DNA from: Planctomycetota bacterium | GTDB taxonomy: Bacteria; Planctomycetota; UBA1135 | DNA length: 64,000 nucleotides | Direction: 5' to 3' | Assembly: GCA_018671175.1 (NCBI GenBank) | Contig: JABHIE010000018.1 | Location: 62,001-126,000 of the forward strand | Shown: in pieces, positions 36,031-45,443 of the stretch | How positions within the stretch are numbered: position 1 is the stretch's first letter | How the letters are laid out: each line of letters opens with the position of its first letter | Program-made: the position numbers and the translations under genes | The notes under the pieces: model-generated | The model's input: the letters and a program-made list of their open reading frames with translations, nothing else | The model's database searches: none | What the model was told of the DNA's origin: nothing

Positions 36031-36067
36031 AACGCCAACCTCCCCGCGAGGTTGGCGTTTTGCGTTT
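36031..36067. terminator. Strong intrinsic terminator, likely bidirectional
   Basis: A perfect 12-bp inverted repeat (AACGCCAACCTC, loop CCCGC, then its complement) at 36031-36059 is followed by TTTTGCGTTTT. It lies between the converging acyl-CoA dehydrogenase and AlkA-like genes. Confidence 0.85.
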
Positions 36068-36708
36068 TAAGCTAAGCTTTCTTTCGCCTCGTCGGCCAAA
36101 CGCCACATATACCAAGCCGCGACGCTCGATAACGGAGCCCAAGCCGCACCACGAGCCGCAAGCTCTTTGGGCGTTGGGCGCTTGCTTAGGCCATCTAAAA
36201 TCCGTGCGCCTTCCTGCACGCCCAAATCAGCAATCGGTAAAACATCAAGCCGACCCAGCTTAAAAATCAAAAACATTTGTGCCGTCCAGGGGCCAATTCC
36301 ACGGACGGCAACCAGGCGCTCAATAATCTCATCATTGCCTAGTCGAGAAAGCCCTCGCGTTTTGAGTCGGCCATCTAACACTCGCTCAGACAAATCGCGA
36401 AGTGCGGCAAGTTTGGCTCGCGAAAGCCCCGCACCTCGGAGAGTGTCGTCGCTCAATGACAGCAAGGCTTGAGGGGTTGGAAAATCGCAACCGCGCGTCA
36501 AAGCGCAGACTCGACCAAAAATCGTGGCGGCGGCTTTGCCTGCAAGTTGCTGATAAACAATCGAACGAGCCAAATAGGCAAAGGTCGACATCCGCCGCTG
36601 TGCGGGCTGTGGAAACGCCGGGAGTGGCCCCAAGCGTTTCATGACTGCACCTAATGCGCGATCGCGCTGAGCCAATGCGCGAAGACCAGTAGTCGTGGCG
36701 ACAGGCAC
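36067..36708 (-). CDS. DNA-3-methyladenine glycosylase II (AlkA-like, HhH-GPD)
   Basis: 213 residues. The helix-hairpin-helix and catalytic Asp are in 'VRGIGPWTAQMFLIF...LPIADLG'. The fold starts near residue 40 ('TFAYLARSIVYQQLAGKAA'). It excises alkylated purines in base excision repair. It lacks the N-terminal domain of E. coli AlkA, as do many bacterial members. It starts 15 bases after the galactokinase-like gene. Confidence 0.93.
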   Translation of the reverse strand: MPVATTTGLRALAQRDRALGAVMKRLGPLPAFPQPAQRRMSTFAYLARSIVYQQLAGKAAATIFGRVCALTRGCDFPTPQALLSLSDDTLRGAGLSRAKLAALRDLSERVLDGRLKTRGLSRLGNDEIIERLVAVRGIGPWTAQMFLIFKLGRLDVLPIADLGVQEGARILDGLSKRPTPKELAARGAAWAPLSSVAAWYMWRLADEAKESLA

Positions 36709-36723
36709 CGCGGCCGAAGTGAA

Positions 36724-38199
36724 TTAAGCTTTTGCCGACTCTTCGGCGTCATCTGGCTCAACCTTTTTCGGTGGAGCAGGTGGCTCAAGGATGCCTTCCC
36801 ACCAGCCTGAAAGGACACCGCCCTGGCCGTTGCAAGGGAACACCTGACAGCGAGTGTTAGCCTCTTTTGCAAACTCAGCGGCCAATTCGCGCACGCGCAA
36901 AGGGCCTGTCGCGTGAGCGAAAACCAAAACAATCGACGACTCGCCGGCCTCAGCCATGCGAGAGCCAAACAGGCCACCCTTACGGCCAACATCTGTAATT
37001 TTTTTCTGGAAGGCGGCGACACCATCGTGGGTGATGGAGCACTTCTCACGCAACGAGCGGTGCGAACTATTCAGCACGCGACCCGACTCGGCAAGCAACT
37101 CTTCACGCTTGGTGCGCGCGTGCTCACTGAAATGCAAAACCAACCGCCGCGCGCGACCCGCCTCACGACACTGATGCTCACTCAAAGCGCGCTCGCGATA
37201 ACCGTGCTCACTATCGACAGCTTCGCGAACCAACTCATCGACCTTGGGGAATTTCTTGAGCCATTCGCGACCATTTTCTTTGGTCGGCACATGGTTACGC
37301 AAGCCACCCTCAAATTTGCTCGGAGCAATCATGCCCCAACCGCCGACCTCGTCTTCCTTGGCTGCCTTAAGTGCCTTGTTGAGGTGCTCAAGACCCATCG
37401 CAGCGCCAGCCTCGGCAGCCGCGCGATCTTGCTCAGGGACGGCAACGCCAAACCCCGTATCAATCGCAACCATCTGACTCTGGTCAGGAAGCGGCACCCA
37501 GTGCATCTTTGGGTCAAGGCCATGCTCGATATGCAGCACCGTGCCCGGCTGAGCCAAAGCGCAAGTCAGCGTTTTAGTCATCGGCAATGACACACCAAAA
37601 ACTTCTTTCTCGCCATAACTCACGGCACGCGCGACACGGATGCCATCTACCCGCTTAATGTCAAGGCCAGTCGAAGCCTTAAAGGCCATCGCCGTCGAAA
37701 CGGAAACCGCCTCGCGCCCACCCATGCCGGGGATGTCAGGCAAATTATCCCACACGATTAAAACAAAGCCCACCTTAGGGGTGTTGAGCTGGTGAGTGCG
37801 GCGAAGGCCAATCATGGTGGCCATCATTTTCATCATCCAGGGGGCATCTGCCGTTTCGAACATATCGCGGAGTACGGCCAAGCTGCGAGGAGGGCCTTTT
37901 TTCGTGTAAATATCAGACAACACGCCCGACCACTCTTGGTCTCCGCCATGAGACTTGGGCCGAATAAAGCGAATAAAAATTTTATCGTCTTCTCGGTTCT
38001 GAATTCCTGAAAAGACCGCACGAGTGGTCGCCACCGTAATGGATGCCGAACCGAAGGCCTCACCTGGGCCACCGACGGCATCTAGGCAGCCTGGTGCGCG
38101 TGTAACCCATAGCGGGGCATCGACTTGCAACAAATCGCGGGCTGATGTACGAAGGAGATTCCCGAAGGGAAGAAGAGGAGCTGGGAGCGAAAGTGGCAT
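36724..38199 (-). CDS. Galactokinase-like GHMP kinase with altered motifs
   Basis: 491 residues. The N-terminal 'VTRAPGCLDAVGGPGEAFG' parallels the galactokinase motif 'APGRVNLIGEH', the middle 'MGGREAVSVSTAMAF' is in the place of the GLSSSA phosphate loop, and 'GGLFGSRMAEAGESSIVLVFA' parallels the third GHMP motif. The first and second motifs are changed at residues normally needed for ATP and sugar binding. A sugar kinase of new specificity or a non-catalytic homologue are both possible. The C-terminus ends in an acidic Pro-rich tail ('PPAPPKKVEPDDAEESAKA'). Confidence 0.65.
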   Translation of the reverse strand: MPLSLPAPLLPFGNLLRTSARDLLQVDAPLWVTRAPGCLDAVGGPGEAFGSASITVATTRAVFSGIQNREDDKIFIRFIRPKSHGGDQEWSGVLSDIYTKKGPPRSLAVLRDMFETADAPWMMKMMATMIGLRRTHQLNTPKVGFVLIVWDNLPDIPGMGGREAVSVSTAMAFKASTGLDIKRVDGIRVARAVSYGEKEVFGVSLPMTKTLTCALAQPGTVLHIEHGLDPKMHWVPLPDQSQMVAIDTGFGVAVPEQDRAAAEAGAAMGLEHLNKALKAAKEDEVGGWGMIAPSKFEGGLRNHVPTKENGREWLKKFPKVDELVREAVDSEHGYRERALSEHQCREAGRARRLVLHFSEHARTKREELLAESGRVLNSSHRSLREKCSITHDGVAAFQKKITDVGRKGGLFGSRMAEAGESSIVLVFAHATGPLRVRELAAEFAKEANTRCQVFPCNGQGGVLSGWWEGILEPPAPPKKVEPDDAEESAKA

Positions 38200-38355
38200 G
38201 TTTTATCCTGAAAAACCCGCAAAACTGGGGTTCTGCCCCTAGTTATGCACTTTTCTTACTAAAAACGCAACCCACCTTTCCGAGAAACATAGGGTATGAT
38301 TGAAATACTGCCGGACATTCCCCCTTGTTATTGGCATCTAGACTCTCGAAAAATC
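38200..38355. other. Divergent intergenic region
   Basis: 156 bp between the galactokinase-like gene (minus) and the FN3/haem lipoprotein (plus). A TATGAT hexamer lies near 38296-38301 on the plus strand and could serve the lipoprotein. No repeats or RNA genes are visible. Confidence 0.3.
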
Positions 38356-39681
38356 ATGCATTCTGCCCTTCGCAACATCACGCTGATTCTTGTCACCGCT
38401 CCTATGGTGGCCTGTTTCCAATCCGATCCTGTAGCCGGCACTGGCTCGGCTGCCTCTGGCGCCACCGGCGGCGCAGCTTCTGGCGACCCCATTCTTTTCG
38501 CAGGTATTGGTTCAGCCGACGCACTGTCTCCAACCGAGGTCGCCATGTCCTGGATGGCCGCTACCGAGTTTGACGGCTCTGGTGCCCGAAGCATGACCTA
38601 CCACATCTACCGCAGCTACACGAGCGCGGCAGACACACAAATCGGTGAGCCTATCTTCACGACAGGCCCAGGCGACACTTCCTATGTTGATGGCGATTTG
38701 TCGATTCCACTCAACCCTGATGTCGACGACATCGACGGAGACGGCGACTTCACTGAGCTTACCGTTCCTTACTCGCGCACGGTCTACTATCGAGTCGTAG
38801 CCGAAAACGCATTCGGCCAACTTGGCGCGACAACAACCGTGGCCAGCGCTCGCACGCCAATGCCTTACAGTCTCGACAACCCGCTTGTCTACGCGGAAGA
38901 TATCGAGAAAAAATGGAATGGCTTTGACCCAGTCTCTGGCGTCGATCATTTCTATACCGATACAAACGGCGACACCTGCCTTGATTGCCACAGCAATGGC
39001 CTTTCGCAAACCAGTCTCGAGAGCTGGGAAGATGTCATGGTTGGCCGCGGCGACAAGAGCTCGCAAACACCTAATTCTTTCGTCATCCCGTTCGATGGCC
39101 AGAGCACCTGGATTAACATGATTGGCCGCATGACCGCAAGCCCAATCCACCACTTTGCGTACTTGGGCTCATCCATAAGTGTCACTTACATGGAGCACTC
39201 AATCGTCGACTGGGCAAACAACGGCGCACTTGAGTTCCCAGACACCGAACGCCCCGTCTTCCGTTTTGACGACATCCGCAATGTGGGCAAATACAACTCA
39301 GAATGGCTCGGCTTCGACACCATTCGCGTCTCTTGGTTCCAGGCCGAAGACCTCGAAAGCCTCCCTTATGGCGCTCGCGATAATTTTGCAGCCAACCAGC
39401 TTAACTACCAAATCTTCGCTGGCCCGACTTCAAACGATATCGACTGGGACAACCCAATCATCCCGATTGGCGCGACTGACAGCCTCATCCCAAGCACCAG
39501 CGATGCGACTATGTCAGCTGACATCTTTTGGTCTGGCGGCCCTGAAGCCATCATTGTTGTCCGCGCACTCGACGCTGCTGGCCGGGCATCCTTAACCCCA
39601 TCCGATGCAAACGCCACGCCAACCGAAGCTGACCGTAGCAACCTCGATGTCAACGAGCGCGAGATTTACCTCGAGCGCTAA
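38356..39681 (+). CDS. Lipoprotein with FN3-like region and single haem c site
   Basis: 441 residues from ATG 38356; an earlier frame to 38296 would remove the signal from the N-terminus. The signal ends with lipobox 'MVACF', then a Gly/Ala/Ser-rich linker. A fibronectin-type-III-like domain covers about 60-175, followed by a region with one CLDCH haem site (about residue 215) and another FN3-like domain near the C-terminus. The lone haem and the long acidic sequence suggest a cell-surface cytochrome. No known enzyme domain is seen. Confidence 0.75.
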   Translation: MHSALRNITLILVTAPMVACFQSDPVAGTGSAASGATGGAASGDPILFAGIGSADALSPTEVAMSWMAATEFDGSGARSMTYHIYRSYTSAADTQIGEPIFTTGPGDTSYVDGDLSIPLNPDVDDIDGDGDFTELTVPYSRTVYYRVVAENAFGQLGATTTVASARTPMPYSLDNPLVYAEDIEKKWNGFDPVSGVDHFYTDTNGDTCLDCHSNGLSQTSLESWEDVMVGRGDKSSQTPNSFVIPFDGQSTWINMIGRMTASPIHHFAYLGSSISVTYMEHSIVDWANNGALEFPDTERPVFRFDDIRNVGKYNSEWLGFDTIRVSWFQAEDLESLPYGARDNFAANQLNYQIFAGPTSNDIDWDNPIIPIGATDSLIPSTSDATMSADIFWSGGPEAIIVVRALDAAGRASLTPSDANATPTEADRSNLDVNEREIYLER

Positions 39682-39709
39682 ACTGCGAATTCCTCCCTCA
39701 TCGCATCCC

Positions 39710-39739
39710 AAAGAGTCTCCTTTTCAGGGGGCTCTTTTT
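39710..39739. terminator. Probable intrinsic terminator after the haem lipoprotein gene
   Basis: The inverted repeat AAAGAG-T-CTCC/GGGGG-CTCTTT (about 39710-39737) is followed by TTTTT-rich sequence. It lies between the convergent lipoprotein and sulfatase genes. Confidence 0.65.
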
Positions 39740-39753
39740 GCGTTTAAGGTCGG

Positions 39754-41199
39754 CTAGTCGCTCGTTGAATCGCTGTACCCGAGCTGCCCCAAAATCGCGG
39801 CGGCAGCGGGGTCAATTTCAATCTCAATCGGCTGAGCGCGGTGCCCAAAACCAAGCTCACGATGATCTTTCAAAAGCTTACGCGCAGTCTGCGAAGTACG
39901 CGGCTTCTTGCTCTGGATGTTCTCCGCCTCAAGCGGGTCTTTCATGATGTCAAAAAACCAAGACACGCCAGCCTCTTGCATGAATCGGTAATGCTTGTAA
40001 TTCGATGCCCAGACATGAGCCAACGAAGGCCGCGTGCGACTGCGGTGCGCGAAAACGGCACGCTCCTTCCAAAACTTATCTTTGGATGGCGCGGGGTCAC
40101 GCAATAAAGGCATCAGCGACAAACCACTGCCCTCTTCCGGCTCACCGATACCCGCCGCACCCATCAAAGTCGGCAAGACATCATGAATCGCAACGACCTC
40201 GGTTGCCTTTTGCGGCTCAACGCCAGGCCCCCGGAACATCGTCAAGATCTGATTGGTCTCACGATAAATCGGCCCGTAACGGTGCCCCTGCTGCCCATGC
40301 TCGCCAAACTCTTCGCCGTGATCAGACAGAATCACCATCAGCGTCTCGTCGCCCCACGCCCACTCATCAAAAAGCGTTTTTAGGTGGCCATCAAGATAAG
40401 CCAGCTCACTGTCGTAGCGATTCCGGATGTCTTGCATCTCGTCTTCTGACTTCTCATACCAAGGCGCGCGCGCGTGATAGGGCTTGTGCACATCCATGTA
40501 GTGCAAATACAAAAAGTACGGCTTACCGTCTGCATTGCTCTGACGGATTTCAGGCGCCCATTCAGCAAGCGTCTCAGCGAGCACGGGCGCGGTACCGTCG
40601 TCTATTGATTTGAATTGGTCAAAGCCACGGTCAAAGCCAATTTCGGAGCCGATGTTGAGGTTTGTAGCAATACCAAAAGTGCGATAACCAGCGTCTTTGA
40701 AATACTCTGGCATGAGTTTCATGTCGTCGGCAAAACGATTCAAAGTAATCGTTTGGGTGCGACGCTTTTTCTCTTCCATGGTCAAAACCCGCCCCTGAAA
40801 ATCGTCTGCCTTTTCGATACGGCGCTGATACGCAAAAAAGCCCTCGGTAACTCCGTGGGCTGGCGGGTAATGCCCAGTAAAAAGAGATGCGCAAGCGGGA
40901 GCCGTCCAGGAACTTGTGCTGTAGGCAAAATCCATCACGGCAAACTCGCCGGCGATACTGTCTAAAAATGGTGTGTGCGCGTTTTCGTAGCCGTTAAAAC
41001 CAAGAGCATCAGGCCGCAAAGTGTCAACAAGGATGACCACCACATTGGGGTGCGCATCAACCTCAGAATGCGCGGCCGACGACGCATCGCTCGAAAGACT
41101 ATCGATAGGTGTGGTCGTTGTGTCGCCTGAGCAAGCCGTAAAAGCCCCAGTCGCCATCACAGCGCTTGAGAGGAGAAGAATGCGTCCTGTTTTCAGCAT
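39754..41199 (-). CDS. Sulfatase-fold lipoprotein with Thr at the nucleophile position
   Basis: 481 residues. Signal with lipobox 'AFTAC' at about residue 20. The alkaline-phosphatase-superfamily core is clear: '[19 protein letters not shown]' (metal Asp), '[14 protein letters not shown]' (metal Asp-His) and a C-terminal '[11 protein letters not shown]'. At the formylglycine position (usual CxPxR) the sequence reads '[11 protein letters not shown]', with Thr instead of Cys or Ser. That excludes ordinary sulfatase maturation and favours a phosphotransferase or phosphodiesterase mechanism. It is divergent from the SulP gene. Confidence 0.82.
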   Translation of the reverse strand: MLKTGRILLLSSAVMATGAFTACSGDTTTTPIDSLSSDASSAAHSEVDAHPNVVVILVDTLRPDALGFNGYENAHTPFLDSIAGEFAVMDFAYSTSSWTAPACASLFTGHYPPAHGVTEGFFAYQRRIEKADDFQGRVLTMEEKKRRTQTITLNRFADDMKLMPEYFKDAGYRTFGIATNLNIGSEIGFDRGFDQFKSIDDGTAPVLAETLAEWAPEIRQSNADGKPYFLYLHYMDVHKPYHARAPWYEKSEDEMQDIRNRYDSELAYLDGHLKTLFDEWAWGDETLMVILSDHGEEFGEHGQQGHRYGPIYRETNQILTMFRGPGVEPQKATEVVAIHDVLPTLMGAAGIGEPEEGSGLSLMPLLRDPAPSKDKFWKERAVFAHRSRTRPSLAHVWASNYKHYRFMQEAGVSWFFDIMKDPLEAENIQSKKPRTSQTARKLLKDHRELGFGHRAQPIEIEIDPAAAAILGQLGYSDSTSD

Positions 41200-41278
41200 G
41201 AATGTTTATCGTAACGCAATGAGGGCGCTTGCCCCAACCCAGAGCCAAGTAGAATGTAGGGTTGCACCCCCCCGCATA

Positions 41279-42835
41279 ATGTTTAATCTTCAAAGTAATC
41301 CGCAGGCTCGCCTTGGCACTGACCTGCTCTCAGGCCTCACCGTCGCACTCGCACTTGTCCCCGAAGCCGTGGCATTTGCCTTTGTGGCGGGCGTTGACCC
41401 AATCGTCGGCCTCCACGCCGCTTTTATGGTGGGCATCATTACCGCCCTCCTTGGCGGGCGACCCGGAATGATTTCGGGCGCGACAGGCGCAATTGCGGTC
41501 GTGCTTGTGGCGCTTGTTGCCGAGCACGGCATCGAATACATGTTTGCCGCGATTGTGCTGATGGGTGTCATTCAAGTTGGTGCCGGGGTTTTGAGGCTTG
41601 GCAAGTTCATCCGAATGGTGCCGCACCCAGTGATGCTTGGCTTTGTAAATGGCTTGGCGATTGTGATTTTTCTCGCGCAGTTAGGGCAATTCAAAACAAT
41701 CGACGCGGCAGGCGCAATGAACTGGATGCAGGGCTCCCAGCTTTACACAATGCTCGGCTTGGTTGCGGCCACGATGGCAATCATTCACTTTTTGCCTAAA
41801 TTGACCAAAGCGATTCCAGCGTCTCTGGCGGCCATTGTGGCGATAACACTCACCACCGTCTGGATGGGCCTCGACGCGCCAACGATCGTTGACTACTTGC
41901 GCTCAATGACCGGTGATGCGGCAGCAACGCTACATGGCGGATGGCCTGAATTTTCAATCCCGATGGTTCCTTTCAACCTTGAGAGCATCATGATTATCCT
42001 GCCTTACGCCGTTGTATTAGCCGCGGTTGGCTTGATTGAGTCTCTGCTAACTCTCACCCTTGTTGATGAGCTAACTGACACTCGAGGGCGTGGCAATAAA
42101 GAGTGTGTCGCACAAGGCCTCGCCAATGTCACCTGCGGGTTCTTCGGCGGGATGGGCGGTTGCGCGATGATCGGCCAAAGCATGATTAACATCAACTCGG
42201 GTGGCCGGGGTCGTACATCCGGCGTGACGGCTGCACTTGTATTGCTAGCCTTTGTTCTCTTTGCTTCAGGGCTCATCGAGATGGTGCCCGTCGCCGCACT
42301 CGTAGGCGTGATGTTCATGGTTGTGCTCGGCACCTTCGAGTGGTCGAGTTTCCGAGTGTTGAGCAAAGTGCCGATATCCGACGCTTTCGTCATCATTTTG
42401 GTTTCAGCCGTTACTGTTTTCACCGATCTCGCCGTCGCCGTTTTTGTTGGCGTGATTGTTTCGGCACTCGATTTTGCATGGAAGCACGCAAAGATCATTC
42501 ATGTTTCGGCTGAGCGCGACGCCACAGGCACAAAAACCTACACAATCAACGGCCCGTTGTTTTTTGGCTCAACCAAAAACTTCATTGAGCTCTTCGACCC
42601 TAAAAACGACCCCGATGATGTCGTCCTTGAGTTTCAGCATGCGCGCGTGGCCGACCACTCGGCGATTGAGGCCATCGACAATCTAGCCGAGCGCTATTTA
42701 CGACTGGGCAAAACGCTGCACTTGCGACACCTCAGCCACGATTGTCAGCAGCTGCTGCACAAAGCGGGCAACCTAATCGAGGTCAATGTTATCGAAGACC
42801 CCCACTACCATGTGGCAGACGACGCGCTTGCTTAA
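41279..42835 (+). CDS. SulP-family anion transporter with STAS domain
   Basis: 518 residues from ATG 41279; an upstream frame to 41021 overlaps the sulfatase gene and is not used. About eleven membrane helices begin with '[20 protein letters not shown]', the SulP signature. A C-terminal STAS domain (about 417-505) contains '[19 protein letters not shown]'. Substrates in the family include sulfate, bicarbonate and oxalate. Nothing nearby fixes the choice. Confidence 0.93.
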   Translation: MFNLQSNPQARLGTDLLSGLTVALALVPEAVAFAFVAGVDPIVGLHAAFMVGIITALLGGRPGMISGATGAIAVVLVALVAEHGIEYMFAAIVLMGVIQVGAGVLRLGKFIRMVPHPVMLGFVNGLAIVIFLAQLGQFKTIDAAGAMNWMQGSQLYTMLGLVAATMAIIHFLPKLTKAIPASLAAIVAITLTTVWMGLDAPTIVDYLRSMTGDAAATLHGGWPEFSIPMVPFNLESIMIILPYAVVLAAVGLIESLLTLTLVDELTDTRGRGNKECVAQGLANVTCGFFGGMGGCAMIGQSMININSGGRGRTSGVTAALVLLAFVLFASGLIEMVPVAALVGVMFMVVLGTFEWSSFRVLSKVPISDAFVIILVSAVTVFTDLAVAVFVGVIVSALDFAWKHAKIIHVSAERDATGTKTYTINGPLFFGSTKNFIELFDPKNDPDDVVLEFQHARVADHSAIEAIDNLAERYLRLGKTLHLRHLSHDCQQLLHKAGNLIEVNVIEDPHYHVADDALA

Positions 42836-42864
42836 CCCCAAAACAGGGCTAATCAAAATTTAGG

Positions 42865-43932
42865 TTAAAGCCCGCGCTCGGCTTTCCAGGCCTGAATCTC
42901 TTCAAACAAAGCGTCAACCATTTCGCTCTCAGGGACGACACGCACTTGCTCGCCATTGCGATACAAGATGCCCTTGCCGCCACCGCCCGCAATGCCGATG
43001 TCGGCTTCGCGCGCCTCACCTGGGCCATTGACGACACAACCCAAAACCGCGATTTTGACGGGGCAAGTTTCGCCGTCAAGCCGCTCTTCGAGTTTGTCCA
43101 TGAGGTCGTCAAGATCGATTTCAATGCGACCACAAGTTGGGCATGAAATGAGCTCAGGGCTGGTCACTCGCGCGCCTGCCGCTTTTAAAATATCAAAAGC
43201 AACCGGTATTTCAGGGACCGGGTCGCCCGTCAGCGAAACACGAATCGTATCGCCAATACCCTCAAGCAAGAGCGAGCCAAGCCCGACCGCCGATTTCAGC
43301 GAACCATACCCTGGGCGACCTGCCTCAGTCACGCCAAGATGCAACGGGACATCGGTTTGTTCCGCAAACAAACGATTCGCGTGAAGCACCGTTTTCGTAT
43401 CGGTTGACTTCAGCGAAACAACAAAATTTGAAAACCCCATGTCTTCGATTGTCATGCAATGGCGCATGGCCGAAGCCACCAACGCCTCGGGGCAGGGGTA
43501 GCCGTACTTGTCGAGCAAATCGGCCTCGACCGACCCGGAATTCACGCCAATACGCAACGCTACATTTGCATCAGCCGCCGCACGGACGACTTCCTTGACG
43601 CGCTCGACTGAACCAATATTGCCTGGGTTAAGGCGCACCTTATCAACGCCAGCCTCAATCGAACGCAAAGCCAAGCGGTGCGTAAAATGAATATCAGCCA
43701 CGAGCGGCACGGGGCAGGCGGCGCGAATGGCGGGAAGGGCATCAGCGGCGGCGTCATTGTTAACCGTCACGCGGACGATTTCGCAGCCCGCAGCAACAAG
43801 TCGCTGAATTTGGTCGAGAGTGGCGGCTACATCATCTGTATCGGTCGAAGTCATCGACTGCACCCAGATAGGGTGCGCCGAACCAATTTCAAGATTACCC
43901 ACTTGAACCGAACGAGTTTCGCGGCGTGTCAT
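42865..43932 (-). CDS. ispG: 4-hydroxy-3-methylbut-2-enyl diphosphate synthase
   Basis: 355 residues, the short bacterial form. The TIM-barrel N-terminus includes 'VTVNNDAAADALPAIRAAC' and 'KVRLNPGNIGS'. The [4Fe-4S] ligands are in 'SCPTCGRIEID' and 'GCVVNGPGEAREADIGIAGG'. It reduces MEcPP to HMBPP in the MEP isoprenoid pathway, so the organism makes isoprenoids by this route. It is divergent from the radical SAM gene. Confidence 0.96.
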   Translation of the reverse strand: MTRRETRSVQVGNLEIGSAHPIWVQSMTSTDTDDVAATLDQIQRLVAAGCEIVRVTVNNDAAADALPAIRAACPVPLVADIHFTHRLALRSIEAGVDKVRLNPGNIGSVERVKEVVRAAADANVALRIGVNSGSVEADLLDKYGYPCPEALVASAMRHCMTIEDMGFSNFVVSLKSTDTKTVLHANRLFAEQTDVPLHLGVTEAGRPGYGSLKSAVGLGSLLLEGIGDTIRVSLTGDPVPEIPVAFDILKAAGARVTSPELISCPTCGRIEIDLDDLMDKLEERLDGETCPVKIAVLGCVVNGPGEAREADIGIAGGGGKGILYRNGEQVRVVPESEMVDALFEEIQAWKAERGL

Positions 43933-43976
43933 GCCCTATATCTTAAGGCAGGAACGCTTCCATTCACGCAAAGCAC

Positions 43977-43982
43977 TAAACT
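43977..43982 (+). promoter_or_regulatory. Putative -10 hexamer TAAACT before the radical SAM gene
   Basis: TAAACT ends nine bases before ATG 43992 and sits in AGCACTAAACT, almost identical to the string before the gene at 33318. No Shine-Dalgarno is present. Confidence 0.45.
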
Positions 43983-43991
43983 AATACGCAT

Positions 43992-44774
43992 ATGGCACCC
44001 ATCCCTCTCCAAGCTGGTTGGCTCTACGGGCCGGTCGATTCGCGGCGATACGGTCGCTCGTTGGGCATCAACCCCTTGCCCGTTGATCGCAAATTGTGCT
44101 CGCTAGATTGCCTTTATTGCCAATATGGTTTTACTAAGGCGCAGCAAGTGGCGGGGCGAGCCGAAGTGCCGTCGGCCTCTGATTTGGCAAGCGCGATTGA
44201 AGCAAAGTTTGCAGCGCTGGTCGCAGCGGACGACCCCCCTGACCGCATTACGGTCGCCGGAAATGGTGAGCCGACACTGCACCCTGAGTTTGAGAAATTC
44301 AGTGCTGATTTAGCGAAAGCCCGCGATCAATATTTCCCTAACGCACAACTCGGGATTTTATGCAACGGCATGCATCTCGACCGACCAGGTGTTTTGTCTG
44401 CGCTCAATAAAATTTACGATGAGCCAGCGATGAAGCTCGAATGGGGCAATGCGGCCTGTTTCGCGGCAATGAATCAGGTTGGCGAAAATGGGTTTGAGAA
44501 AATCCTGACGGGTTTGCAGCAGATTGATTCTTTTGTCGTGCAGGCCTTGTTCATGCAATCACCACTTGCCGACAACTCAAGTGATGCTGAAGTCGCGAGC
44601 TGGGTAGAGGTCTTGCGCTCACTAAAAAGTCGCATCCGCCATGTCGAGATTTACAGTCTCGATCGCCCACCCGCTGATGCAGCACAAGCAACGGCCGTCC
44701 CGCGTGTGCGACTTGATGCAATTGCCGACTGCGCGCGTGCGATTGGTTTGAGTGTTGAGGTTTTCACTCGATAG
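43992..44774 (+). CDS. Radical SAM protein
   Basis: 260 residues. The cluster motif is CSLDCLYC (CX3CX2C) near residue 36, preceded by 'RSLGINPLPVDRKL' as in the COG0731-type radical SAM proteins. 'VAGNGEPTLHPEFEKF' is the SAM-binding GGE-like motif. Members act on tRNA or are uncharacterised; the reaction here is unknown. It overlaps the convergent thioesterase gene by eleven bases. Confidence 0.85.
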   Translation: MAPIPLQAGWLYGPVDSRRYGRSLGINPLPVDRKLCSLDCLYCQYGFTKAQQVAGRAEVPSASDLASAIEAKFAALVAADDPPDRITVAGNGEPTLHPEFEKFSADLAKARDQYFPNAQLGILCNGMHLDRPGVLSALNKIYDEPAMKLEWGNAACFAAMNQVGENGFEKILTGLQQIDSFVVQALFMQSPLADNSSDAEVASWVEVLRSLKSRIRHVEIYSLDRPPADAAQATAVPRVRLDAIADCARAIGLSVEVFTR

Positions 44775-45147
44775 GCGTCGCGTTTCGGTCGGCATCGACA
44801 GCCACATAAGTAACGACGGCCTCTGTTACCTGCAATTCGCCCGTCGACATATCGCCACCTCGGATGGCCGTGACATCAACTTGGATTTTGATCGAAGTGC
44901 GGCCAACTTCAAGCACCGTCGTGTAAAGAGAAACAAGATCCCCCACGAAAACGGGCTCGTGGAAAACGACCTTGTCCATGGCCACCGTGACGAATTGCTT
45001 CTTCGGCGCCAACTTACGAGCTGGGACGACACCCGCCATGTCGATATGGCTCAAAATAATTCCACCGAATATCGACCCCGACGAGTTGGTGTCGCGCGGC
45101 AACAGGATGGTACGCAGAGCTAATTCACAGGCTTTTCCGGGTGTCAT
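44764..45147 (-). CDS. Acyl-CoA thioesterase, hotdog fold (YciA-like)
   Basis: 127 residues. The hotdog-fold signature 'LPRDTNSSGSIFGGIILSHID' carries the active Asn and Gly residues, and 'KVVFHEPVFVGDLVSLYTTV' is the second conserved part. It hydrolyses acyl-CoA thioesters. The product is complete and similar in length to YciA. It is followed by the transposon remnant on the right. Confidence 0.9.
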   Translation of the reverse strand: MTPGKACELALRTILLPRDTNSSGSIFGGIILSHIDMAGVVPARKLAPKKQFVTVAMDKVVFHEPVFVGDLVSLYTTVLEVGRTSIKIQVDVTAIRGGDMSTGELQVTEAVVTYVAVDADRNATPIE

Positions 45148-45443
45148 ACACTCATTATGCCCGATACCACCGCGGATTTCTTAAGCACCCGCCGTTTGTG
45201 CGATTTCGCACCCAGCCAGGTTCGTGAATCTTGGCACGCGATTTGTATCTAAACCATGTCCGCCCAAGGAGGGGGACATCAACACGGCGATGATTCATTA
45301 GGGGGACCGTTGCTGTGTTGATTCTTTTTTTATGCTGAGCGTATGCCGTAAAGGTGGCGTGCACCCCAAATTAGGGCCAAGCACAAAGAGACTACCAGTG
45401 TATCAAGTCAATGTGGTTTGAGTTAAAGAAACGCGGGTATTAC
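45148..45443. other. Non-coding region with a diverged repeat of the transposase
   Basis: No convincing gene. Around 45340-45400 the sequence resembles 45738-45800 inside the transposase remnant: both contain GGCGTGC...CCAAA...AGGGCCAA.CACAAAG...ACTACCA with gaps. It may be the end of a second, more decayed copy of the same element. Confidence 0.45.

Noticed and set aside
41021-41278. N-terminal extension of the SulP transporter
   Set aside because: It lies over the start of the sulfatase-fold gene on the opposite strand and has no transporter-like sequence; MFNLQSNPQ at 41279 precedes the first helix.
45155-45364. 69-codon minus-strand frame
   Set aside because: No similarity to a protein, and it covers the diverged repeat; treated as remnant DNA.
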